A stretch of 64,000 bases of DNA from Triglochin maritima (lineage: Eukaryota; Streptophyta; Magnoliopsida; Alismatales; Juncaginaceae), in contig OY821772.1 of NCBI GenBank assembly GCA_963682175.1, positions 43,608,925 through 43,672,924 of the forward strand, read 5' to 3'. This document shows positions 1 to 10,443 of this stretch, one piece after another; the first letter of the stretch is position 1; every line of letters starts with the position of its first letter. Below the pieces are notes generated by a model. The model searched no databases and was not told the origin of the DNA. It saw only the letters and a list, made by a program, of their open reading frames with translations. Position numbers and translations under genes: made by a program.

Positions 1-1411
1 AATTTATATAGAAATAAATTATACCTAAATTTTTAGAATTATTGGAAATCCAGGTTAAATCTATCATCAGAAGAAGAATTAGGCCACAAATTAGGATACA
101 TTCTGGGAAAATGAAACTTCTATGGAAGAGAAGCAAATGAAACGCTTTCATAAAAATTCTCGTAGAATCGAGAATGAAGTTTTCATTCTGGACATGCCAG
201 ATCATGAATTAGTAATGTGGTTAGAAATTCATAATAGAGTCCGACCACAACGACCGAATTTATTATCTTCATGCATAAGGATAATAAATTACCTAGTAGA
301 AAAGATTTCAAAATCATAACAAACCTTTTTTTTTCCTTTTCTACCTTTTGCCGGATTTACGGATTGTACCTTTTCAGTTAGTTCATGAGAATCTGATACC
401 CATATTTCAGGACCATACAAGCATGTTACATGAAATGCACTAAAACCTGAGTTAGGATCAAGTAAAAACTTGAACCTCGCGTCTAAAGGAAACGGAAGGA
501 GAGGTTTTGAGGCTTTTATGGGTTGGACACTTGGACTTAGGCTTTTGGGTTGGACCTAACCGCCTAAGGCCCACTTTTCAGAGATTTATTTAGGTTGGAT
601 GTTATTTAAAAAAAAATCATTTTTTTAGTGGGATGGCGGAACCAATGTTACACACATAATCGGATAAGCTTCTGATAGTGATATTAGAAGGATATAGAGA
701 AAATCAACGCTGCTTCGCTTATCTGTTATGTGTTTTTCAGAAATACTTTCAAACATATCTTATGAAATATGTGTTATATATGATTAAACTGATAAATTTT
801 AAATAAGTGTATGCATATATACATGCATAAATACTATATGCTATTGCATTATGTTAATATGTTATAATTGAATTATAACTATTAATAACAAAAGATTTTG
901 ATTAAAAAAACTCGACTTAAATTTTATCATCGATGATGAACGAGCTGAGTCAACGGATATCTCCACTCGACTTGTTTACGCTATTATATATCCACTCAAC
1001 GAATACGTGATAACCCATCTGCCCGCATGATCACCACCTCCCTTCCGTCGGTACAGAAGGATTAAAACGTTCTAGAGTCTGGAACTCTAGAGCGTTTTAA
1101 TAGTACCATTGACTTCTTCTATTTTTATACTTGAAAATCAAGAGAAGTCCAATTTCTTATATTTCTCTTAAAATTATATTCTCATTGTGACACGTAAATA
1201 TATTATTTTCCTCTACTTCAACATATTATATACCAATCGTGAAAATTGAAGTTTAATTGAAACTAGACTTCTGTGAACCAATGAAAAACAAGAGAACGTG
1301 GCTATTACCTTGAAGAAGATACTATACTACATAACACGTTGCTTCGGAAGAACAATTAATCAACTTATAAATTGAGCGTGCGTGACAACCTTTTTCCAAA
1401 TCAACCCTTAT
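1..1411. other. Intergenic, AT-rich, no recognisable gene
   Basis: No conserved protein was recognised here. A 65-codon open frame at 122-319 (plus strand) has no family signature I know and no visible neighbouring exon, so it is not called as a gene. The stretch 890-1000 has scattered CTCGACTT/GAGCTGAGTC words. They vaguely resemble the degenerate hAT-like repeats near 24.1 and 39.6 kb, but not well enough to call. Confidence 0.5.
1061..1101. repeat. Near-perfect hairpin (18-bp arms)
   Basis: ATTAAAACGTTCTAGAGT (1061-1078) pairs with the reverse complement of 1084-1101 at 17 of 18 positions, with a 5-nt loop between. It stands alone in AT-rich DNA. It could be the core of a tiny MITE or a chance palindrome; no target duplication was identified. 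Confidence 0.55.
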
Positions 1412-1414
1412 TTA

Positions 1415-1599
1415 GAGGGTGTTTGGTTGGTTGAAATGGAACGAGAATCTTATACTATGTTGGAATAGGTAGGTAATGTTCTAATTCCTAGGTATAAGTT
1501 GAAATAGATTTTAATTTTGGACCTAAAATAAACAAACCAAACACCAAAACATAATGAAATTCATTCCATTCCATTCCAGGTACCCAACCAAACACCCCT
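1415..1599. mobile_element. Tourist-like (PIF/Harbinger) MITE, 185 bp
   Basis: The left end reads GAGGGTGTTTGGTTGG and the right end is the inverted counterpart, CCAACCAAACACCCCT. The inverted similarity extends inward through GGAATGGAAT-type words. The element is flanked on both sides by TTA (1412-1414 and 1600-1602), the 3-bp target duplication typical of PIF/Harbinger elements. It has no coding capacity, so it is a non-autonomous miniature element. Confidence 0.75.
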
Positions 1600-1602
1600 T
1601 TA

Positions 1603-2191
1603 GTCTCGTTCTCGTTTAGTTAAACGTATTCATATAAGACTTTGATTTTTTTTAATCCCTTTCCAAGAGCTTAGCAGTTGGCACTGAGTGTGCATGCGAA
1701 GCAATTGAAAGATCAAATAAAAGTACAAGTATATTGGGTTATAAGGATACAAATCATACAATTCACCATAACTCTTTATTCATCAAATTCGGGCAAAAAA
1801 GCTTTTTTTTATCATCAATGTAATTTTATTTCTAAACCATAACTACTCTTGAATTTCAGCGAAAAGAGGTTTTACGTTTTCCGGACTGAAATTCATGTTG
1901 TTGTCGCATAGAAGAAATAGATAGTGTGGTTACTGTTTTTGTAACTTGGGTTTAGTTAATTAGTTAACATATAGATGCACATATAGTGACCATATATGAG
2001 ATGATCAAATATCCGAGTGATTTATCGACGACATGTAATATATGATCAAATAACTACATACTTAATTTAGATTTCATGTGAAAGATTCATAATTGTAGAC
2101 ATATATTCGTATTAAGATTCCGTCAAATTGAGCTTTACAAGATGCAGCTTAATTTACATTTCATGTCAATATTATATGAAATTGAGGAAGT
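1603..2191. other. Intergenic, 3' flank of the MYB gene
   Basis: AT-rich sequence downstream of the minus-strand MYB gene. No conserved frame or repeat structure was seen. Confidence 0.5.
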
Positions 2192-3161
2192 TTACTTCTC
2201 AACAGCCAAGAAGTCTATGAAAGGTACCCATGGCCGACCATATGCAATCTTCTCCGATTCATCTACTTCTCCTCCTTCCTCTTCACATGTGCTTGAACAA
2301 TCCTTTGACTTTGCTTCGACGGAATTGGAGTTCCTCACTTGTAGGAAATCGTAAAATTCGATCGACTTATCGGTATCTGACGAACATGATCGAAGAAGTA
2401 AAGAACACAACGTAATAATTTAAATAAAAATAAATAAGAGAAACACTTGTACCATGTACTATTAAGCAACCCAATTGTGTTGTTTCTTACCTCCAGACAT
2501 CTTTGGATAATGGCAATTGATGTTAAGACTGTTGTTGTAACATCTTCTATGATATGTCTCGATTAAGGACATTATCATTCTTGGATCCTCCTCAATTCTC
2601 CTTCTCTTATTCGCCGGAATTCTACTTTCCTCAATTAGATTGTCGTCTGATTTATTAGCGTAACACCATGATCTTTCTCTACAAGTCCTTGCCATGATCA
2701 CATGCCAGTGGTTCTTTACAGCGTTATCGGTTCGACCAGGGAAAAGCCGTGCAATTACGGCCCACCTATTTCCATGAAGCCTTTGCGACGCAACCAGTCG
2801 TTCCTCCTCCTCTTCCGTGAACGGACTCCGGTTGATCCTCGGATCCAATTGGTTGAACCATCTCAGCCTACAACTCTTCCCTGATCAATTTAATTATTCA
2901 CACAACATGCATGCATGCATGCCCACAAGTTATGTATCAATCATTCATCTAGCTAGTTTCGTATCGAAACAACTACACATGCATGTTTAATCAAACATTA
3001 ACACAAAAGGGAAGGTTAGCTTTGATTCATGATGATCGATGTTGACCTGATCTTCCTTGAAGCTTTTCAGCAATAGCATTCCAGTTATGAGGGCCATACT
3101 GCTTGACCAGCTCCTTGAGCTTCTCATCTTCTGAGGGTCTCCAGTGGCCTTTGCTACACAT
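2192..3161 (-). CDS. R2R3-MYB transcription factor, MYB52/54/56 subgroup
   Basis: Nuclear DNA-binding transcription factor. Three exons on the minus strand read 3161-3047, 2880-2491 and 2376-2192, with GT-AG introns of 166 and 114 bp. Together they give 230 codons (229 residues), close to the ~250 usual for this subgroup. Exon 1 starts [19 protein letters not shown] and carries R2. Exon 2 completes R2 ([17 protein letters not shown]) and holds all of R3 ([19 protein letters not shown], then [20 protein letters not shown]). The conserved tryptophans are present, except that R3 opens with Phe in place of its first Trp, as R2R3-MYBs usually do. Exon 3 supplies a short acidic region and ends [12 protein letters not shown], a conserved C-terminus in this subgroup. 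The start is the ATG directly before CSKGHW, as in family members. Arabidopsis relatives act in secondary-wall and organ-boundary programmes; the role here is inferred from family only. Which orthologue it is cannot be settled without a tree. Confidence 0.9.
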
Positions 3162-4305
3162 GTTGTGATCACAACTAAGAGCGAGTTGGTTGATTTGATC
3201 ACACTTTCTATAGGCAATCTTCTTGGTTTCAAGAGGAGATCGATAGGAAACCAGCTAAAAGCAAGGGAGGAATGTTGAGAATACAGAAGGTACTTATAAT
3301 GAACTAAATTAAACTTGCGGAGACCTTAATTAATTTCCTTCTTTTCTTGTGGTAGACATAATAAATGGACAATTAACCGACATGTAGTTATATATATACC
3401 ACACAAGAGTATTTTGGGGGATAATTTTTTTTGTAAGTGAAGAATTAAAGGTTGCACCAGTGGTCGGGGTCTATGAAAGATGAGAGAGGGATAGGTTGCT
3501 TGACGGGTGGAATTCTGTTCTCCTTTCAAAATTTCCCCTCTTTTCAGACCTACATATCTTCTATCAAAGATGATATATTAATTAATTAGTAATAAACATT
3601 AATTTGTAGATATTAGTAGATGGTAACCTTTTCTTATAAATATATATCATGTACTTACAAGAAAAACATAGAAATATATGTGCATGCATGATATAATTAC
3701 ATAGAGACATCCCAATTAGATTAATTCTTATGCATGTACAGACTCATGCCTGAAAACAGAAATTCCATCAAAGGCGAACCACCTTTCATGGACACAAGAA
3801 GTCACGGGGTTCAAAATGTTTTTGCAAACTTTAGTCTTTCATATATTTTTCGTTGAGCTATGAAACAAGCAAAACTCAAACTTTTAAAAACTTGGAAGAA
3901 ATTAACGTTGTACTTATTCTCAAAAAACATTTTATTAGTTTAAAAAATTGACAAGGGTATTGTACTGTTGCATCAAAGTCAAAATAAAGTTGGCCCATAT
4001 GTTTTTTAATCTCTATAAATATTTCTCTCAGATATAGTCATATACATTTATTTATATGCAACTGACCAGAAAACTTTGATTGCTGCGTATATACTTAGGT
4101 TGTATATTGTGCCATAAGGTTAAATTAGAGTAAAAATATAAAGCATTCTTAGTTTTATTGATGATGCATGACAGGAAAAAAACTATTTATTTCGGAGTTT
4201 TAGAATTATTCGTGTATATTGTCCAGTCAGTCAACATTGTTTCTAACCCTCCTGTCTAGGGGTATCTTTTGTGATGTTGTTTAGTTTCTCCAGAGAATAT
4301 GACGC

Positions 4306-4383
4306 ACTCTTTACGTATTGGAAACTGAGAAGAATGAATATGCGCCCAACTCTTTACGTATTGGAAACTGAGAAGAATGAATC
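4306..4383. repeat. Short tandem duplication (~35 bp, offset 43 bp)
   Basis: The sequence beginning ACTCTTTACGTATTGGAAAC at 4306 recurs at 4349 with the same downstream GAGAAGAATGAAT. The copies are separated by a few bases. It looks recent because the copies are identical by eye. Confidence 0.8.
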
Positions 4384-4430
4384 CGTTCAGGGCATCCTGC
4401 CTTGGGCACACCATCCCGTTAAGGGAGGAC

Positions 4431-4483
4431 TGCCCGGGCGTTCTCCGGACGCCCGGGCTTAGAGCACCCGTTAAGGGTGCTCT
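4431..4483. repeat. Two adjacent GC-rich hairpins
   Basis: GCCCGGGCGT (4432-4441) is inverted at 4449-4458, and AGAGCACCC (4461-4469) is inverted at 4475-4483. The same GCCCGGGC and GGGTGCCC/GTTAAGGG words occur at 10460-10490 and 11090-11262. This is probably a remnant of the same GC-rich short-element family. Confidence 0.55.
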
Positions 4484-4712
4484 GGCAAAGACAGCTTATT
4501 ATCTTTTTACTTCCAACCCAAATAAGTATGTTTCAAATATTTTCTCCAGTAGATTTGGGAACTACTAAACGTCGCCCCAAAACTACTTAAATCGCCCCTT
4601 GAAATTACCAAATTGCCCTTAACAATATATTTAATACCCATATCGTCCCGTGTCTATAAATAAGACATATGGTCTTGTATATTCATAATTTATCAGTAAA
4701 AACACCACGAAA

Positions 4713-6892
4713 ATGTCTGGCGAGGGTGATACATCGGGTGAGGTAAGCCTGGCGCGGGGCAAATTTTGGGCCGAGCGTCTGCATTAGACGCCTCCCCCAT
4801 GGTGAGGGCGTCTGCGTAGAACGCCCTCCCCATGGCCTAGGCGTCTAACGCAGACGCCTACGCAATGGGAGAGGCGTCTTATGTAGACGTCCTCCCCATG
4901 GGTAAGGCGTCTGTAGTAGACGCCCTTCCCTTCGGTCAGGCGTCCTACGCAGACGCCTTACCGTTGGGGAAGGCGTTTAACACAGACGCCCCATCCATGG
5001 GGCAGGCGTCTAACACAGACGCCTTTTTTTTATTTTGATTTTGTTTTTTTAATTTCGAGTTTATTTTTTAAATTTTTTAATTTCGAATTTATTTTTTTAT
5101 TTTTTTAATTTTGATTTTATTTTTGTAGGTTCCAGATTTCGGTGGTGATGGAGTGGATTACAGTGAGTTATTTCAAACTACACAAATCTTTGCAACAATC
5201 GATGAAGCATGTAAATGGGCCAAACAAGTAGCTATCGGAGCTGGGTTTTTTTTGGTCGTGTCGTCGTACAAAACAAGATCAGATAGTCGGATGGATTGTT
5301 ATTTGAGATGCGACCGGCGAAATCAAATGGAGTCTCGGGATATGGATACTGCACTTCGAAGAAACACCAAAAGAAAGGGTTGCGGTTGCCGTTTCTTAAT
5401 AAAAGTGGTGGAGCGACGGGATCGTGATGGATGGGTTGTGGTTTTTAATAGTGGTCACGGACATCACAACCACAGACTGACAGTTTATCCAGAGGGTCAT
5501 CGTCAAATTAGTGGTCTAAGTTCTGGGGCGAAGAAGATTGTTCGTGATATGACAGAGGCGCAAGCAAAACCACGGAACATCTTGAAGGCAGTAAAAGAAA
5601 AATTCCCGGAGGACAATCCAAATCAAAGGCATATTTATAATTTCAGAGATTACATGAGGAGGACAAAATCTGAAGATCGGAATCCCGTCCAGCAGTTTCT
5701 CTACCAAGCAGTGCAGTGTGAGTACTTACATTGGATTATGGCGGATCCAGAAACTGATGTCGTCACTCACGCTTTTTTGGCACATCCGACGTCAGTCCAG
5801 TTGTTGCGGACATATCCTTTCGTTATCTGCATGGATTCGACTTACAAGACGAACAAGTATAAGATGCCTTTGTTCGAAATGATTGGGGTCACACCAGCAA
5901 ACATGAATTTCCTTATTGGATATGCGATTTTGATGGATGAATCTTACTCCAGTTATTTGTGGGTGATGGAGAAGTTGAGAGATCTGTTATTGGGGACTGT
6001 CAGCCCGACTGCAATAATAACAGACCGGGAGTTAGGCCTTATGCGACCAGTGAGCGAGGTAGTGGTCGATCTTCAGGTAGTGGGAGTAGAGGTCGTGGTC
6101 GTTCTTCCGGTAGTGGAAGCAAAGATCGTGGTCGATCTTCTGGTTCTTCGTCTGTGAGAGGAGGATCAGGTATACCATCCTTATATTTATTATTATTATA
6201 ATTTTGTTATTTATTTCAGTAAATATGTATCTTTTGTTATTATATCTAACTGTATTTTTTTTCATATTGTAGTGACTGGGCGGGCTGACGTAGACGACTT
6301 CCCATATGGAGATAGAATTCCAGGAATCATTATGCCATTCCTACACCAGTGGAATGATGTACGTGCTGATGGAAATTGTGGATTTCGATGTGTCGCCGAT
6401 GTTTTCCACGGTGGTGAAGACAATTGGCAACTCGCCCGTCGTTCGATTTCAAATGAGATAGCTGCGAACCCATCTTTTTATGAGCACGTATACTACGACG
6501 GTGTGGCGCAGGCTCGTCACCGGATTAATTGGGGCGGGGGACCTTGTGGCGAGAATCACTATATGGAGACGTGGACGGACTTGTTTCCCATTGCAAATTT
6601 TTACAAGTGTGCAGTTATGTTCTTCTCTCTCGGAAATGATGGTTCGTTGTACCCATGTCTTACAGTTCTACCTTGGGAGAGTCCGCCTACCGTGACGAGA
6701 CCGTGCAGAGAGTTGATTATTGCTCATTTAGGGAGTTACGCTCATTACATTCGTTTGGAATTGAATGAGGGATTCCCCGTACCTCCTATAGCGACTCTGT
6801 GGTATCAAATACGAGATGAGAGTGTTATTGGATGGGAGCTGGAGTACCAAAATAGGATAGCATATTGGCAACAATTATGTAATATGTTTTGA
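4713..6892 (+). pseudogene. MULE transposase-OTU fusion gene, broken by a 949-bp deletion (A1)
   Basis: Same gene as the intact copy in A2. Exon 1 is 4713-4742 (starts MSGEGDTSGE), exon 2 is 5129-6169, and exon 3 is 6273-6892 (OTU domain with DGNCGFR and SYAHYIRL). Exon 2 is 1,041 nt against 1,990 nt in A2, a difference of 949. The join is at GTGAG/CGAGG: GAG is present once where A2 has it at both edges of the missing segment. The deletion removes the region after the second catalytic Asp, including CxxH, the probable catalytic Glu and the SWIM-like finger. Because 949 is not a multiple of three, the frame shifts: translation reads V-rich nonsense and stops at 6157. The OTU exon itself is open and keeps its Cys and His, but is no longer in frame with the transposase. 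Confidence 0.88.
4774..5037. repeat. 33-bp hairpin array in intron 1 of the A1 transposase gene
   Basis: A GCGTCT core recurs at 4774, 4807, 4840, 4873, 4906, 4939, 4972 and 5005: eight units at exactly 33-bp spacing. Each unit has the form GGCGTCT-N5/6-AGACGCC (a hairpin), followed by a CCCCATGGGG-type spacer that is itself partly palindromic. The array lies just after the first splice donor (4743) and before the acceptor at 5128. Confidence 0.92.
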
Positions 6893-7251
6893 TATGTTTG
6901 TATAATTATGTAATATGTTTTGATATGTTTGTACATTATATAGTGTTGCTTTATTATGTAATATGTTTTGATATGTTTGCTTTATTTGCATTATATATAA
7001 TAGTACGAAAGGTTATCAAACACAAATACAAATAATAAGGGTACAACAGATAAGCAAAACACAAATACAAACAATAAGCGTACGACATGTTAGCAAAAAC
7101 AAACACAAATACAAATAATAAGCGTACAACAGATAAACAAATATAAATGCAAATACTAAGCGTACAACAGATAAGGAAACACAAATACTAAGCGTACAAC
7201 AGATAAACAAATATAAATGCAAATACTAAGAGTACGGTACAACAGATCAAC
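6893..7251. repeat. AT-rich tandem repeats between the convergent A1 genes
   Basis: Repeats of TTATGTAATATGTTTTGATA (6893-6975) are followed by ~40-50-bp units containing AAGCGTACAACAGATAA and CAAATACAAA (7010-7235). They lie between the 3' ends of the two convergent genes. The same arrays, inverted, are at 27730-28064 in A2. Confidence 0.8.
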
Positions 7252-9299
7252 CTACTCATCATCCGAATCATGGTCGGATATGCCTAACTGAGTATGCCAC
7301 GACTGTATGATCTCATCCAAATCTCCGCATGCAGCTCTGGCATCGTCTGGCAGCTCATCCCTCATCTGCAAGATTGGGTCTACAGCCCGTATCATCTTAC
7401 CCATCCACTGCACATAACAATAACATTAGCGTACATTAACAAATTATACGGTACAAATAAATTTAGATAAAATGAAAAAATTACCAGATCGCCACACGTC
7501 CTATCTGGTGGTCGATCTGCTCTCCGGGAGGCACCACGGACGATGATAGGATGTGAGTAACTACCGAACCAATCAAGATAACGTGCATCACACTCGGAGG
7601 GGTCGCGACTACGTCTGAAGTCGCCAAGGAACAATCGGCATGATCTCGGAAATGTCCGCCAAGTCGATTCCGCTGTAGAAGCGGGGAACCTGACGTCGTA
7701 CGTCGCTGCTGTCGCAGACCGCACCGCATGCTCTGGTGTCGGAATGTCAACCGGGATCACCTGAACATATCCTAACTGACGCAAGACCCGATCGGGCATA
7801 TAAGGCTCTATGATATCCCGATAACGAATAAGACCCATCAATAAAGTCCTCGGGACATCCGCTGCTGGGTCAGGACCATAGGGTAACCACTCCACCTAAA
7901 GTTTAACACATTAATAATAATACATCTTAAAATTAAATAAATGGTGTAAAGTTTGATACCTCTGATGCAGTCATCTGATCTAGCCGTGCGCGGATGGAAC
8001 GCAATCGTCCATCGCTCTTGTCCTCGCTCCGGACAGCCCACATACCCGAACGTGGATGACCCTCGTCGATAATCTTCCGCTCACGATGCGGGCGGAATGC
8101 AGGAAAGTACTCGTATATCCACGCCTGCAGCAGCGTAAGACAACCTGCAATCCCAGAACAATCCGCACGGCTAGCTATCCCAAGCTGACGGTACAGGTAT
8201 GCCAACGTCGCTGACCCCCACGAGTACTCACGAACGGTGTCCGGGTCCCTAGCCTCCAGTAGATCGCGTGGTCTGATCCGACAACCACTCTTGTCGACAA
8301 ACAAGACGGCTCCGAGCATCAAGAATAGGTACGCCGTCAACTGTGTATCATCGGCCCGCGGAGGTCGTGCCCGTCTGCATAGGTCCTCAAGGGAGTCGAT
8401 GCTGATACCACCACCACTCCATAAAGCTGTATCTCTCGCGCAAACCATCAGGTGTGACACCAAGCAACTCTGCCACATAACACCTCAGCTCAGACGTCGA
8501 CCCCTGAGCACTAACCAGACGACCATCCACAGGAATGCGCAGGATCTGGAAAACATCGTGAAGCATGATCGTCATCTCTCCGAAAGGCATGTGGAAAGTG
8601 TTGGTGTCAGGCTGCCACCGCTCCACAAACGCAGAAATCAAAGGCATGTCGAGATAAGGGAACATGCTGTACGGTAAGTGCCCCAAATGCGTGGCACTAA
8701 TCTCCTCTCTGATATCAGCACTCAGTGTAGACCGCCAACCCTGTAGTGCTGTACAGGCTCTGTGCCGATTCTGGCACTTCAGAACCTTCCGATCCTCTCC
8801 GTCCCAGATCCGTCTAGCAATGTGACCCCAGAAACTAGGAATGACGCTCCCATCTAAAGGACCACCAGGCGTCATACTGCTCACGATCCAAGAATCGTCC
8901 TGGACCCTCTTCTTCTTCTGAGCGCGGGGATCAACAGTGCACGAGCTCGAATCCCCGGTCGTAAACCTCCCACCCCTACCCTTCCGCACCATCCATCCGG
9001 CAGAAGTAGAAGTACCCGCTCGACCACGTCCTCCGCTATAATCCCCCTGCCTCTCCACCTCCGGCCGCACATCATACGGGCCATCATCGTCGCTCTCGTC
9101 GTCAAAACTATCCACATGCTCATCATCGAAGGAATCATCCTCCTCCTCACGACGACGTAATGCCTCCCTCTCCCTCCTGACCGAAGCAGATATCCCCCGT
9201 CTACGTGGATGACGCGGTGCTGAATCATCCTCTAAAGAACGGAAGGCGTGTAATGGTATCGACTTGCCTCTCCCTCCACTATGACCCGATGACTATTTA

Positions 9300-9530
9300 T
9301 TGAAATTTTAAATACAAATTTGTTAAATTTGTTAAACTAAATTATTATATTTATCAAAATTGTTAAACTAAATCAAAATTTGTTAAACTTAATTATCAAA
9401 ATTGTTAAACTAAATCAAAATTTGTTAAACTAAATTAAAACAATTGTTAAACTAAATCAAAATTTGTTAAAACTAAATATCACAAATGTTAAACTTAATA
9501 AGAATTTGTTAAATTAATTTTTTTGATTTA
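9300..9530. repeat. AT-rich tandem repeat in PMD intron 1 (A1)
   Basis: Many copies of a TTTGTTAAACTAAAT-type word (about 15-30 bp apart). The same repeat is inverted at 25450-25675 in A2. Confidence 0.75.
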
Positions 9531-9587
9531 TCACTATTTATTAAAGTAATTATGATATTTATTAATTAAAAAAACAAAAAAGGAGGA

Positions 9588-9790
9588 GGCGTCTGCGAGA
9601 GACGCCTCCCGCAAGGTGGAGGCGTCTGTCGGAGACGCCTCCTCTTACGGGGAGACGTCTTCGGAAGACGTCTCCCCCATCGGGGAGACGTCTTCCGAAG
9701 ACGTCTCCCGCTACGGGTCGGCATAGGGGGAGCGGCTTCCTCGGACGCCCGCCCCATGCGGGGGGCGTCTCCCTCGGACGCCGACGACTT
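9588..9790. repeat. 33-bp hairpin array in intron 1 of the A1 PMD gene
   Basis: GGCGTCT starts at 9588 and 9621 (33 bp apart). The following units change to GAGACGTCTTCC and AGCGGCTTCC variants. There are fewer units than in the A2 counterpart (25145-25400), so copies have been lost. It is the same class of GGCGTC/GACGCC hairpin as at 4774-5037. Confidence 0.8.
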
Positions 9791-10019
9791 TTTTTTTTAT
9801 TTTAAAAACAAATAAATAACGTAATGTTACCTCATACGGGTACACCGGGGGAACTGCTGGCTGCTTCCCTGGCCTCCGAGACATTCGTAATCTTGTGTAG
9901 TAGGTATAGGAAGAGAAAGTTTTGAAAAAAGAGTGAAATTGTGAGATATATAAGCAAAAATAGGAGGAAGGGCAATTTGGTAATTTCAAGGGACGATGTT
10001 TAGCAGTTCAGGTAGATTT

Positions 10020-10440
10020 TGATTATGCCTAGCTTTCCGTTTATGTCAGTTGATTCATAACAACTATAATTAATTGAAAACCCACCAAATCTACACCCAC
10101 CACTTATCTAATAAATTAAATCATAAGTCATATGGACTTGAGAAAGCAACCCGGTGATTGGTGTACACTCTACGAGACCCATCGATATTTAAATTTGTTG
10201 TAACGAGATCGTTACTTGTACACCTCTAATTTTCTACTTTGTTAAATGCACTGTTGTGGTACGTTTCTCAAGATTTTTCTCCTCTAATACTTGTGGTTCA
10301 GACCTAGCTAACACAAGACACTGATGAGTGTGTTTTCCCTACAATTGGTTCATCTGCACGTGGAAGTTTTTTTCATGTTTGTTGAGGACTTGAATGTGGC
10401 TATTATTTCAGTGTTTATTGTATCACGATGTATCAATAGA
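10020..10440. other. Intergenic, nothing recognised
   Basis: AT-rich sequence between the A1 element and the GC-rich repeat at 10444. No conserved frame was seen. Confidence 0.4.
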
Positions 10441-10443
10441 GTT

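Larger units (their letters stand above)
3162..4548. other. Upstream region of the MYB gene
   Basis: AT-rich presumptive promoter and intergenic DNA. It contains poly-T and TATATA runs (3620-3680) and many GCATGCATG words. No gene was recognised. The distal part (4300-4490) has a tandem duplication and GC-rich hairpins, listed separately. Confidence 0.5.
7252..9884 (-). pseudogene. Plant-mobile-domain (PMD) gene, frameshifted copy (A1)
   Basis: Exons on the minus strand are 9884-9831 (starts MSRRPGKQPAVPPVYPYE), 9292-7960, 7895-7485 and 7407-7252. Exon 2 is 1,333 nt against 1,332 in A2. The extra base lies near 8430, where A1 reads GGTTTGCGCGAGAG and A2 reads GGTCTGGCGAGAG. It moves the frame just after the LLGVTPDGL segment and gives an early stop at 8387. 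The rest of the PMD region (IDSLEDLCRRARPPRADD and so on) remains open in the shifted frame. All other exon lengths and splice sites match A2. Confidence 0.87.
4557..10011 (+). mobile_element. MULE family A, copy A1 (defective, 5,455 bp)
   Basis: The left end begins GGGAACTACTAAACGTCGCC. The right end is the inverted version, ending GTTTAGCAGTTCAG. Both TIRs contain the reverse-complementary word CTTGAAATTACCAAATTGCC further in. GTAGATTT lies immediately outside both ends (4549-4556 and 10012-10019), a perfect 8-bp target duplication; 9 bp with one mismatch is possible if the end is moved by one base. Inside are a transposase-OTU gene (plus strand) and a PMD gene (minus strand), transcribed toward each other. 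Both are broken here. The right TIR lost 20 bp relative to A2. A2 at 24887-31361 is the inverted, intact relative. Confidence 0.88.

Noticed and set aside
122..319. 65-codon open frame near the left edge
   Set aside because: No recognisable family or supporting exon. It could be the edge of an element outside the window, but nothing supports a call.
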